Assembly: GCA_021776245.1 (NCBI GenBank)
Contig: JAJFGF010000026.1
Span: forward strand, 1 to 36,857
Direction of reading: 5' to 3'
DNA: 36,857 bases
Origin: Hyphococcus sp.
GTDB taxonomy: Bacteria > Pseudomonadota > Alphaproteobacteria > Caulobacterales > Parvularculaceae
A model generated the notes under the pieces. The model was not told where the DNA came from. It made no database searches and saw only the letters and a list, made by a program, of their open reading frames with translations. This document shows positions 16,244 to 24,449 of the stretch, piece after piece. Every line of letters starts with the position of its first letter. Position 1 is the stretch's first letter. Position numbers and translations under genes: made by a program.

Positions 16244-16414
16244 AATAAATCAAGAACGTTGATAAAATAATCTTGTCGAATATTGCGATGCGTCAAAGCG
16301 CCGCCCCTCGTGACGGCAGTGAGAAGAAGTCAGATAGCCAGCATTAATAACAATAATATGGTTATGGAAACGGCAAGTCTATGGGTCCCGGAACTGGTTG
16401 GGCCAGCCACGCTC

Positions 16415-16443
16415 TTGAATTAAGTACAAACGTACTATATTGA
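16415..16443 (+). promoter_or_regulatory. phaC promoter with perfect AGTAC-N4-GTACT operator
   Basis: TTGAAT (16415-16420) is a plausible -35, and TATATTGA (16436-16443) holds a plausible -10 at 15-17 bp spacing. The perfect inverted repeat AGTAC-AAAC-GTACT (16423-16436) fills the spacer, which is the position for a repressor of TetR or similar type. The phaC ribosome-binding site AAAGGAGA (about 16486-16493) and ATG 16500 follow. Confidence 0.5.
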
Positions 16444-16499
16444 CTTCACAACAGAGTGGATGTGACCTGGTCGCAGCCAAAAACAAAGGAGAGCAGCGG

Positions 16500-18350
16500 A
16501 TGTCGGATTTATTGGACCGCGTGGTTGAAAAGCCGGGAAAACTCCGCGGCCCTGCGGTTGAGCCCGCCAATGACCACGTCGAAACCGCATCCCCGTCATC
16601 GAACAGTGAACTGAGTAGTCGTGACAGAGCTGAATTCGCCGAGGTCATGGACAGAAAAGCGCGGGCCGCAATGGCGAAAAGGACATCAGGCCTTTCTCCG
16701 GCGACGCTTTTCGCGGTCTGGTCAGATTGGGCGGTTCACATGGGCGCTGCGCCCGGCAAGCGATTAGCGCTTTGGGAGGATGCATTCCTGAAGTCGGCGC
16801 AATTCTGGCAATACGCAACAAAATCAATTCTATCCGGCGGCCAGACGGAGCCCCTGATAGAGCCATTGCCGCAAGACCGCCGTTTCAAGAGCGACGCCTG
16901 GAAAAAACTCCCGTTCAGTTTGCTATATCAGAGTTTTCTTTTGCGTCAGCAATGGTGGCATAAGGCTGTAACAGGGGTCCGCGGCGTGTCGCCCCAACAT
17001 GAACGCGCCGCTCAATTCGCCACACGACAGCTTCTCGATGCCTTTTCGCCGTCGAATTCGCCTTTCACAAATCCGGAAGTGATTGAAAAGGCGATCAATG
17101 AAGCAGGGCGGAATTTTGTCCGGGGAGCGCAGTATTTTTATGAGGATTGGCGGCGTTCTGCACTCGGGAGCACGTCTACGAACGGCGAAGAATATACGGT
17201 TGGCCGTAATCTTGCGGTAACCCCCGGCAAAGTGGTGCTGCGAAATGACCTAATTGAGCTCGTACAATATGAGCCAAGTACTGACAAAGTGCGGCCGGAA
17301 CCGATCCTGATCACACCGGCCTGGATCATGAAATACTATATCCTTGACCTGAGCCCGGAAAATTCGCTGGTCAAGTATCTGACCGAGCAGGGTTTCACGG
17401 TCTTTATGATTTCCTGGAAAAATCCGGGCCGGGAAGACCGCGAGCGCGGTATGGACGACTATCTCCGGCTTGGCCCGATGGCGGCCCTGAATGCGGTTCA
17501 GGCGATTACCGGTTCTGAAAAAATCCACGGCGTCGGCTACTGCCTCGGCGGAACGCTGCTTTCGATCGCGGCGGCGGCCATGGCCCGCGATGGCGATGAC
17601 CGGCTGGCGTCCGTCAGCCTCCTCGCTGCGCAGACTGATTTTACAGAGGCGGGTGAGCTGACGCTGTTTATCAACGAAAGCGAGGTGGCCTATCTCGAAG
17701 ACATGATGTGGGAACAGGGCTTTCTCGACGCCAAGCAAATGGCGGGTGCGTTCCAGATTCTCCGCTCCAATGACCTCATATGGTCGCGCGCCGTGCGTGA
17801 ATATCTCATGGGCGAGCGGGGATCCAAATTCGACCTCATGGCGTGGAACGCCGACGCTACGCATATGCCTTATCGTATGCACTCTGAATATCTGAGACAA
17901 CTCTTTCTCAATAACGAATTGGCGACGGGACAGTTTGCTGTTGGCGATCGGCCCGTTGCGCTGTCGGACATCCGCGCGCCGATCTTCGCGGTCGGTACTG
18001 AGACGGATCATGTCGCCCCGTGGAAGTCAGTTTATAAAATCCATTTGCTTGCGGACACGGATGTGACGTTCGTGCTGACGAGCGGCGGCCATAATGCGGG
18101 CATTGTGTCAGAACCGGGCCATGCGGGCCGACGCAACCGCATCAGGACAACACGTCATGACGATTGTTATATGGATCCGGACAGTTGGGCCAAAGCAACG
18201 CATGAGAAAGAAGGCTCATGGTGGATGGATTGGACCCGCTGGCTCGCTGTTCGATCGAGTGCGTTCGTCAATCCGCCCCAAATAGGCGCCGCTGACAAAG
18301 GCTATGCGCCGTTATGCGATGCGCCCGGCGTCTATGTCCATGGCGAATAG
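16500..18350 (+). CDS. phaC: Class I poly(3-hydroxyalkanoate) synthase
   Basis: 616 residues from the ATG at 16500, selected by AAGGAGA 7-10 nt upstream. The N-terminal region (about 60-230) is the PhaC_N type and the C-terminal half an alpha/beta-hydrolase. Catalytic triad: cysteine 348 in the lipase-like box GVGYCLGGT, aspartate 503 in VGTETDHVAPW and histidine 531 in TSGGHNAGI. Size and the single-subunit form fit class I. It polymerises (R)-3-hydroxyacyl-CoA into storage granules. It heads a plus-strand array whose next genes (enoyl reductase, MaoC-Pta, acetate kinase) can supply or divert the acyl precursors. phaA and phaB are not in the window. Confidence 0.93.
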   Translation: MSDLLDRVVEKPGKLRGPAVEPANDHVETASPSSNSELSSRDRAEFAEVMDRKARAAMAKRTSGLSPATLFAVWSDWAVHMGAAPGKRLALWEDAFLKSAQFWQYATKSILSGGQTEPLIEPLPQDRRFKSDAWKKLPFSLLYQSFLLRQQWWHKAVTGVRGVSPQHERAAQFATRQLLDAFSPSNSPFTNPEVIEKAINEAGRNFVRGAQYFYEDWRRSALGSTSTNGEEYTVGRNLAVTPGKVVLRNDLIELVQYEPSTDKVRPEPILITPAWIMKYYILDLSPENSLVKYLTEQGFTVFMISWKNPGREDRERGMDDYLRLGPMAALNAVQAITGSEKIHGVGYCLGGTLLSIAAAAMARDGDDRLASVSLLAAQTDFTEAGELTLFINESEVAYLEDMMWEQGFLDAKQMAGAFQILRSNDLIWSRAVREYLMGERGSKFDLMAWNADATHMPYRMHSEYLRQLFLNNELATGQFAVGDRPVALSDIRAPIFAVGTETDHVAPWKSVYKIHLLADTDVTFVLTSGGHNAGIVSEPGHAGRRNRIRTTRHDDCYMDPDSWAKATHEKEGSWWMDWTRWLAVRSSAFVNPPQIGAADKGYAPLCDAPGVYVHGE

Positions 18351-18365
18351 GAACGAGATTTTCAA

Positions 18366-19130
18366 TTGCTGGATTTAAGCGGAAAAAAAGGCCTCGTGGT
18401 CGGCGTTGCGAATGAATGCTCGATCGCCGCAGGCTGCGCACGCTCATTTCACCGGGCTGGCGCGGCGCTCGCACTGACCTATCTGAACGACAAAGCGAGA
18501 CCATTTGTTGAGCCTGTCGCCAGGTCTGTTGAGGCTTCAATTTTCGAACCGCTCAACGTGGAGACTGAGGGCGCGCTTGAGCGTGTATTTGAGCGGATAG
18601 AAACAGCCTGGGGCCGGCTCGATTTCGTTCTTCACTCGATCGCCCATTGCCCCGAGGGAGATCTTAATGGTCGAATTGTTGATTGTTCCCGCGACGGATT
18701 TGCCCGCGCGATGGATGTTTCCGTTCATTCATTCATCCGTATGGCGCGCCTGGCTGAACCGTTGATGACAAGAGGCGGGAGCCTGTTGACTGTCAGCTAT
18801 TACGGCGCCGAGAAAGTTGTCGATCATTATAATGTAATGGGACCAGTCAAGGCAGCGCTTGAGGCGACTGTAAAATACGTAGCCGCGGATTTAGGACCCA
18901 AGGATATTCGCGCCAATGCGCTCTCGCCCGGCCCGGTTCACACGCGTGCCGCGTCCGGCATCGATCACTTTGACGAAATTATCAACGAAGCGGCGAAACG
19001 CGCGCCGTCAGGCCAGCTTGTAACCATTGAAGATGTCGGCGCAATGGCTGCTTTTCTCGTGTCGGATGAAGCGCGCGCCGTCGCCGGCAACATCGCATAT
19101 ATCGATGGCGGATATCACATCATGTCATGA
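18366..19130 (+). CDS. fabI: Enoyl-ACP reductase, FabI type
   Basis: 254 residues starting at TTG 18366, 15 bp after phaC. It is a short-chain dehydrogenase of the FabI subgroup. The atypical Rossmann start is GLVVGVANECSIAAGCARSF (glycine-rich GVANxxSIA). The Y-x6-K catalytic signature is DHYNVMGPVKAALE, preceded by SYYGAEK, and the C-terminal is SDEARAVAGNIAYIDGGYHIMS. It reduces enoyl-ACP with NAD(P)H in fatty-acid elongation. Many genomes carry a second fabI copy in this PHA/Pta/AckA context, where it may act on enoyl-CoA or buffer reductant; whether this is the housekeeping copy cannot be told from the window. Confidence 0.87.
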   Translation: MLDLSGKKGLVVGVANECSIAAGCARSFHRAGAALALTYLNDKARPFVEPVARSVEASIFEPLNVETEGALERVFERIETAWGRLDFVLHSIAHCPEGDLNGRIVDCSRDGFARAMDVSVHSFIRMARLAEPLMTRGGSLLTVSYYGAEKVVDHYNVMGPVKAALEATVKYVAADLGPKDIRANALSPGPVHTRAASGIDHFDEIINEAAKRAPSGQLVTIEDVGAMAAFLVSDEARAVAGNIAYIDGGYHIMS

Positions 19131-19137
19131 GGCAGGA

Positions 19138-20541
19138 ATGGATAGATTGCAATATATTGAAAACAGAACCTTCGATGAAATTAAAATCGGCGATTCAGCG
19201 GAAATTTCCCGGACATTAAAGCCCGAAGACATCAGCCTGTTTGCTGTATCATCTGGCGACGTTAATCCTGTCCATCTCGATACGGAATATGCGGAGGCAA
19301 GCCGGTTCCACGAAGTGATTGCCCATGGCATGTGGGGCGGCGCGCTGATTTCGGCGGTCCTTGGAACGGAGTTGCCGGGACCGGGGACGATTTATCTCAA
19401 TCAATCACTGAGTTTCAAAAAACCGGCCGGCATCGGCGATACAATCACGGCGCGGGTCACGGTGCGCGAAAAAATGGAAGAAACGAAGCGCATCATTCTT
19501 GACTGTGAATGCATCGATCAGGAAGGGGACAGGATAATTGTTGGCGAAGCCGAGGTAATCGCGCCTGTTCAAAAAGTGCGGCGACCACGCGCCGTGCTGC
19601 CGGAAATACACATCCATGAACGCGGCGCGCGCTATCGACAGCTTGTCGAAGCGACAAAGGACATCGCCCCCATGCGCACGGCCGTCATACATCCGTGCGA
19701 CGAGCGATCTTTGCGAGGCGCCGTCGAAGCGCATATCCAGGGATTAATCGAACCAACTCTCGTCGGGCCGGAGACAAAGATCAGACGATCGGCCGATGAG
19801 GCGGGTATTGATATTGCCACATTTGAGATCGTCGATGCGCCGCACAGCCATGCGGCTGCAAGGCGCGCGGTTGCTCTTGCGCGTGAAGGGCGCATCGATG
19901 CGCTGATGAAAGGCGCCTTGCATACTGATGAAGTCATGAGCGCTGTATTGGACCCGAAAGACGGCTTGAGAACCGAACGGCGCATCAGTCACGTCTTCGG
20001 ATTTGACGCCCCGACTTATCCAAAACCCCTTTTGATCACCGACGCGGCGATCAACATCGCACCAAACCTGGAGGAGAAACGCGATATCGTTCAAAACGCG
20101 ATCGATCTCGCGCGCGCAATCGGAATCATTGCGCCGAAAGTCGCTGTTCTGTCGGCCATTGAGACAGTGTCGTCAAAGCTCTTGTCCACCATAGACGCGG
20201 CGGCGCTCTGCAAGATGGCGGATCGCGATCAAATTACCGGCGGCGTGATTGACGGGCCGCTCGCTTTCGATAACGCGATCAGCCCGCAGGCTGCAGAAGC
20301 CAAGGGCATTTCATCGCCTGTGGCCGGCGTTGCGGATATCCTCGTCGCGCCGGATATTGAAGCCGGAAACATGATCGCAAAACAGCTCAGCTATCTTGCC
20401 GGCGCCGACTCCGCGGGCATTGTTCTGGGCGCGCGCGTTCCAATCATGCTGACCAGCCGCGCCGACGGCGTCCTCTCGCGTCTTGCCTCGGCCGCACTGG
20501 CGCGTCTCTATGTTCATTGGCGCCAGGAGATTGGTTCGTGA
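19138..20541 (+). CDS. Fused MaoC-type enoyl-CoA hydratase / phosphate acyltransferase
   Basis: 467 residues from ATG 19138 (AGGCAGGA upstream). Residues 1 to about 145 form a hot-dog fold MaoC domain with the R-hydratase catalytic pair in GDVNPVHLD and the HGMWGGALIS helix. Residues 160-467 are a Pta/PTB domain (HPCDERSLRGAVEAHIQGLIEPTLVGP, DALMKGALHTDEVMSAVL, DGPLAFDNAISPQAA, GADSAGIVLGARVPIMLTSRA). The hydratase yields (R)-3-hydroxyacyl-CoA, the substrate of PhaC; the transferase converts acyl-CoA to acyl-phosphate for the following kinase. The fusion is a known architecture. Its last codons overlap the ackA start (GTGA), showing translational coupling. The acyl specificity (acetyl, propionyl or butyryl) is unknown. 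Confidence 0.9.
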   Translation: MDRLQYIENRTFDEIKIGDSAEISRTLKPEDISLFAVSSGDVNPVHLDTEYAEASRFHEVIAHGMWGGALISAVLGTELPGPGTIYLNQSLSFKKPAGIGDTITARVTVREKMEETKRIILDCECIDQEGDRIIVGEAEVIAPVQKVRRPRAVLPEIHIHERGARYRQLVEATKDIAPMRTAVIHPCDERSLRGAVEAHIQGLIEPTLVGPETKIRRSADEAGIDIATFEIVDAPHSHAAARRAVALAREGRIDALMKGALHTDEVMSAVLDPKDGLRTERRISHVFGFDAPTYPKPLLITDAAINIAPNLEEKRDIVQNAIDLARAIGIIAPKVAVLSAIETVSSKLLSTIDAAALCKMADRDQITGGVIDGPLAFDNAISPQAAEAKGISSPVAGVADILVAPDIEAGNMIAKQLSYLAGADSAGIVLGARVPIMLTSRADGVLSRLASAALARLYVHWRQEIGS

Positions 20542-21764
20542 CCGGCGCCATTCTGACGCTGAATACCGGATCTTCCTCGATCAAATACGCGCTCTATGCC
20601 GACGAACGCGGATTTTCCTGTCTCGCAAGAGGAGAGATCAGCGGTATCGGCGCTCGCCCGGTAATCAAGACAATCGACGTTTCCGGATCGAGACGGACTG
20701 TGCCTGTGGATGAAAACCTGCCGGTCAAACATGATGGTCTCATCAGGTGGTTGCTTAATTGGATCGCTCAGGAGTTTTCAGGATTGAAGATCACCGCAGC
20801 CGGACATCGCGTTGTTCATGGTGGCCGCGAATTTACACAACCGGTGCTTTTGACGCCGAAAATCCTGGATGCGCTGACAGCGCTTTGCCCGCTGGCGCCG
20901 GATCACCAGCCGCTCAACCTTACCGGCGTCCGAGGCGTCGCCGAGCGCTGGCCGGATATCCCCCAGATCGCGTGTTTTGATACTGCGTTTCACCGCACGC
21001 AGCCAGCCATCGCGCAGCTATACGCATTGCCGCGCGAGTTAACAGATGACGGCGTCATTCGCTATGGATTTCATGGATTGTCTTACGAATATATCGCCGC
21101 CGAATTGCCTGAACATACAGGGGTTCGCGCTGAAGGGCGCGTCATCGTTGCGCATCTGGGGCACGGCGCCAGCATGTGTGCAATGATCGGACGAAAAAGC
21201 CAGGCAACAAGCATGGGGTTTACGGCGCTTGACGGGCTGGTCATGGGACAGCGCTGCGGAGACCTCGATCCCGGTGTCGTCCTTTACCTGATGCGCGCGC
21301 GAAAGATGGATGCGCTCGCGATCGAGGAATTGCTGAGCCGTCAATCCGGATTGTTGGGCGTTTCCGGCGTCAGCAGCGAGATGCGCACGCTGTTGGACTC
21401 AAATGACATCAACGCAAAAGAGGCGGTTGATCTCTTTGTCTATCGTGCGGCGCGCGAGGTCGGCTCACTCGCCTCAGCCATTGGCGGCCTTGACGTTCTC
21501 GTATTCACGGGGGGGATCGGAGAAAATTCTGCAAAAATCCGCGCCCGCATCGCATCAGCTTGCGCCTGGCTTGGCGTGAAGATCGACGATAACGAAAATC
21601 AATCGGAAGCTGCTCGCATCAGCGCCCGCGACAGCGTGGTCGATGTTTTGGCGCTCCCAACCGATGAAGAAAGCGTCATCGCAGGGCATGTCAGGCGGTT
21701 TGTCTGCCCAGAGACCGTGCGTCACGCGCACAGCGGCGCGGCTATGGGAGACGAAAATGTTTGA
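20538..21764 (+). CDS. ackA: Acetate (propionate/butyrate) kinase
   Basis: 408 residues from GTG 20538, which overlaps the upstream TGA and has CAGGAGA about 7 nt ahead. All AckA signatures are seen: N-terminal LNTGSSSIKYAL, AAGHRVVHGGREF, CFDTAFHRTQP, FHGLSYEYIA, HLGHGASMCAM, and C-terminal FTGGIGENSAKIR. It converts acyl-phosphate and ADP to the acid and ATP, completing the Pta-AckA route for ATP generation and acid overflow (or activation in reverse). Its 3' end overlaps the next gene by 8 nt. Confidence 0.93.
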   Translation: MTGAILTLNTGSSSIKYALYADERGFSCLARGEISGIGARPVIKTIDVSGSRRTVPVDENLPVKHDGLIRWLLNWIAQEFSGLKITAAGHRVVHGGREFTQPVLLTPKILDALTALCPLAPDHQPLNLTGVRGVAERWPDIPQIACFDTAFHRTQPAIAQLYALPRELTDDGVIRYGFHGLSYEYIAAELPEHTGVRAEGRVIVAHLGHGASMCAMIGRKSQATSMGFTALDGLVMGQRCGDLDPGVVLYLMRARKMDALAIEELLSRQSGLLGVSGVSSEMRTLLDSNDINAKEAVDLFVYRAAREVGSLASAIGGLDVLVFTGGIGENSAKIRARIASACAWLGVKIDDNENQSEAARISARDSVVDVLALPTDEESVIAGHVRRFVCPETVRHAHSGAAMGDENV

Positions 21765-23013
21765 CGCCGGCGTTCCGAAGCGTCTGATTTTGGTGGTCGC
21801 GTTTGCGGCGCTTTCCGGATGTGTAACGCCGCCGCGCGCCGATCCGCCTCCATCTCCGGCGGAAGCGTTGTTGCCGGGATTCCCGCCGGCCGCCCGCCTG
21901 AACGCTGCTGATCCTGAGATTTCCAACAACGTCACCCAATTGATGGCGCAGGCCAGCGCGTCGGCCGACAGTTCCTTTGACATTCTCTCGCTTTCCGGCG
22001 GCGGCGCGCGCGGCGCATTCGGAGCGGGCTTGCTTGTCGGTTTGGCGCGCGCCGGCGAACGTCCCCGATTTGAGATTGTCACCGGCGTCAGCGCCGGCGC
22101 GTTAATCGCGCCATTCGCGTTTCTTGGGGCCGAGTGGGATCCACAGTTGACGGCGGCCTTTACGGGCGCGCAATCAAGGACGCTGATGAGCCCGCGCGGG
22201 CTTGGCGCGTTGTTTAGCCCCGGCGTATTTTCCGCCAGGCCGCTAAGGGACCTCGTTGATCAGTTTGTCACGATGGAATTAGTGGATGCGATCGCGCGTG
22301 AGTCGCGGGGAGGGCGTTATTTGCTTGTGCAGACGACGGATCTCGACGCACAAGCTGCGGTTCTCTGGAATATGGGCGAGATCGCCGAGGTTGGCGGAGA
22401 AGCGGCGCGTGCGCTTTTTCGCGACGTTCTTCTCGCATCCTCCAGCGTGCCAGGCGTGTTTCCGCCTGTGATGTTCGATGTCGAAACAAACGGTCAGCGA
22501 AGCCAGGAAATGCATGTTGACGGCGGCGTTGTGTCTTCGTTTGTTTTGACGCCACTCATTGCAGTGTTCTGGCGCGATGAACCGGCCCCGCAGATAACGC
22601 CAGGAAATCTCTTTATTATCCTGAATGGTCCGCTTGCTGCAGAATTAAAGCCAACGCCTCGAAATACAGTTCCGATCGTGTCTCGCAGTTTTGAGACGAG
22701 CCAGATGCACCAGGCGCGGGCGTCGCTCGCTATTGTCACGGAGTTTGCCCGCACACATCAGCTACACTTTCAGTTTACATTTATTCCTTCTGAATTCGAC
22801 GCTGCCGGATCACTCGATCTGGCGCAGGAAGAATTAAATTCGCTCTTCAATCATGCGTTGACGAACGCCGAAACTGGTGAAATTTGGTGGAGTGTCGATG
22901 AGCTGTTTGGAGACGCCGGCCTGGCGCCGTGGATTGATTTGCAGGACGCGACACCGAAAGAAATAAGCAATAAGGCGCGCGGCGACAGGCAAATGAAGGA
23001 GATCGTGAAATGA
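21757..23013 (+). CDS. Patatin-like phospholipase, predicted lipoprotein
   Basis: 418 residues from ATG 21757 (GGGAGA upstream; overlaps ackA). The signal peptide RLILVVAFAALSGCVT ends in a lipobox (LSGC). Patatin elements: oxyanion glycine loop LSGGGARGAFGAGLL, nucleophile GVSAGALIAP (GxSxG), and catalytic DGG in HVDGGVVSSF. It is a serine/aspartate-dyad acyl hydrolase, predicted to be membrane-attached on the periplasmic side. Within a PHA operon a lipid or polyester hydrolase is a reasonable companion, but a predicted exported location argues against cytosolic granules as its substrate, so lipid remodelling is equally possible. Confidence 0.85.
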   Translation: MFDAGVPKRLILVVAFAALSGCVTPPRADPPPSPAEALLPGFPPAARLNAADPEISNNVTQLMAQASASADSSFDILSLSGGGARGAFGAGLLVGLARAGERPRFEIVTGVSAGALIAPFAFLGAEWDPQLTAAFTGAQSRTLMSPRGLGALFSPGVFSARPLRDLVDQFVTMELVDAIARESRGGRYLLVQTTDLDAQAAVLWNMGEIAEVGGEAARALFRDVLLASSSVPGVFPPVMFDVETNGQRSQEMHVDGGVVSSFVLTPLIAVFWRDEPAPQITPGNLFIILNGPLAAELKPTPRNTVPIVSRSFETSQMHQARASLAIVTEFARTHQLHFQFTFIPSEFDAAGSLDLAQEELNSLFNHALTNAETGEIWWSVDELFGDAGLAPWIDLQDATPKEISNKARGDRQMKEIVK

Positions 23014-23050
23014 CGCAATGGAGTAGAGCTTACATGCGCCGGGGGCTGGA

Positions 23051-23923
23051 ATGATGAACGATAAAGATTTGCTGTCATCTGACGAAAAACGCCGTGCACG
23101 CGCTTCGCTCTTGAAAACCGGGTCATATAAGCTCGCTTTTGAGGATCTCGAATTTCTCGCAAAAGAGGAACTTCGACCGCTTCGTCTGCAACTGGAACTG
23201 ATGAAGCCGGAGTATCACCTTCAACAACAGGGCGTGCGCTCGACTATTGTTGTCTTTGGAAGCGCCCGCGTCCTCCCCAGGGCGGACGCAGAAAGAAAAG
23301 TTAGCGAGGCGAACGCCGCTGTCAGTGAAGATGGCGACGATGAGGGTTTGCATGCTGAACTCGTTCAGGCCCGCAAACAGCTATCTTATGCCCGGTATTA
23401 TGAAGAGGCGCGGGAATTTTCAAAACTGGTCTCAACGCGGTTCCAGCAGGAAGGGCGGCGTGACTTCGTTGTCGTAACAGGCGGCGGGCCGGGGATTATG
23501 GAGGCGGCGAACCGGGGCGCGATGGAAGCGGGCGCCAGAAGCGTTGGCCTCAACATTACCTTGCCAAGAGAACAGCACCCGAACCCCTACATCAGCGAAG
23601 AATTTTGCTTTCGCTTCCGCTATTTTGCCCTGCGGAAAATGCACTTCCTGATGCGCGCCAAAGCGCTCGTCGTATTTCCAGGCGGTTACGGAACATTTGA
23701 TGAGCTCTTCGAAGTGCTGACGCTTGTCCAGACCGGAAAAATTGAACGCATTCCAATCATCTTGATTGGTCGCGATTTTTGGGCCCACGCCGTTAATTTC
23801 GACTTTCTCGTCGAAGAGGGCGTGATTGCCGCTGAAGATATTGAGTTGTTTCGCGTCGAAGATGATGCGCGTGACGCTGTTCTCGCCATTTGTGATTTCT
23901 ACGGCGAGACCCGGCCGGAATAG
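23051..23923 (+). CDS. LOG-family (lysine decarboxylase-like) Rossmann protein
   Basis: 290 residues. Signature motifs of the LOG/YgdH family are VVTGGGPGIMEAANRGAMEAG and PGGYGTFDELFEVLTLVQTGKI, the nucleotide-binding and catalytic loops. These proteins release the base from nucleoside 5'-monophosphates (cytokinin-activating LOG, PpnN-type). An N-terminal extension of about 70 residues precedes the domain, as in longer bacterial members. The start is ATG 23051 or 23054. It lies 37 bp after the patatin gene in the same array. A role in nucleotide turnover under starvation is plausible, not proven. Confidence 0.82.
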   Translation: MMNDKDLLSSDEKRRARASLLKTGSYKLAFEDLEFLAKEELRPLRLQLELMKPEYHLQQQGVRSTIVVFGSARVLPRADAERKVSEANAAVSEDGDDEGLHAELVQARKQLSYARYYEEAREFSKLVSTRFQQEGRRDFVVVTGGGPGIMEAANRGAMEAGARSVGLNITLPREQHPNPYISEEFCFRFRYFALRKMHFLMRAKALVVFPGGYGTFDELFEVLTLVQTGKIERIPIILIGRDFWAHAVNFDFLVEEGVIAAEDIELFRVEDDARDAVLAICDFYGETRPE

Positions 23924-23969
23924 CCAGCTTGTCCGGCGTTTAAAATTTGCCGGTTTGGGTGACCGGTTT

Positions 23970-23985
23970 TGCGGTGCGCACCGCA
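23970..23985. repeat. 16-bp perfect palindrome in the LOG/membrane-protein spacer
   Basis: TGCGGTGCGCACCGCA is perfectly self-complementary. It lies 46 bp beyond the LOG stop and 44 bp before the next gene start. It could be an operator, a REP-like unit or an mRNA hairpin. No T-run follows. Confidence 0.35.
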
Positions 23986-24029
23986 GGCCGGCGACAAAAG
24001 CAGCGCACGCGATAATGAAAGGTGATTTT

Positions 24030-24449
24030 ATGACAAGCACGAACGAACAAGCGACCTTGTGGATCCGGATAATCGGCGTCGCCGCAATCCTCTTCGGTAC
24101 ATTGACGATAAAGGAGGGCGGCGCCGTCTTGTTCTGGAGTGAACCGGCGCGGTCGGCGGCGGGCGAATACGTACCATTCGTCCTCTGGTTTAATTTCCTG
24201 GCGGGATTTGCCTATGTCGTCGCTGGTGCAGGGTTTTGGGCAGGCGGCCGATGGGCGGCGGCGCTCGCGCTTGCGATTGCCGGGGCGACAGCGGCTGTCT
24301 TTATCGCTTTCGGCGTGCATATCGCCGCCGGCGGCGAATATGAATCGCGAACGATCGTTGCGATGTCGCTGCGCACCGGCGTGTGGATTGTTTTTTCGTG
24401 GCTGGCGCACCGGTTTCTTATTCGGCCCCGAAAGGAGATCAATAGGTGA
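24030..24449 (+). CDS. Small membrane protein, four predicted helices
   Basis: About 139 residues from ATG 24030 (AAGGTGA 6-7 nt upstream). Four hydrophobic helices are visible: IRIIGVAAILFGTLTI, PFVLWFNFLAGFAYVVAGAGF, ALALAIAGATAAVFIAFGVHI, and TGVWIVFSWLAHRFLI, with a positive C-terminus (RPRKEINR). I do not recognise a catalytic motif. The gene's TGA overlaps the GTG of the nuclease gene (GTGA), so the two are coupled in translation. Function unknown. Confidence 0.75.
   Translation: MTSTNEQATLWIRIIGVAAILFGTLTIKEGGAVLFWSEPARSAAGEYVPFVLWFNFLAGFAYVVAGAGFWAGGRWAAALALAIAGATAAVFIAFGVHIAAGGEYESRTIVAMSLRTGVWIVFSWLAHRFLIRPRKEINR

Noticed and set aside
16440-16499. An upstream TTG start for phaC that would add 20 residues.
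   Set aside because: It overlaps the predicted -10 region and lacks a ribosome-binding site, whereas ATG 16500 has AAGGAGA at good spacing.
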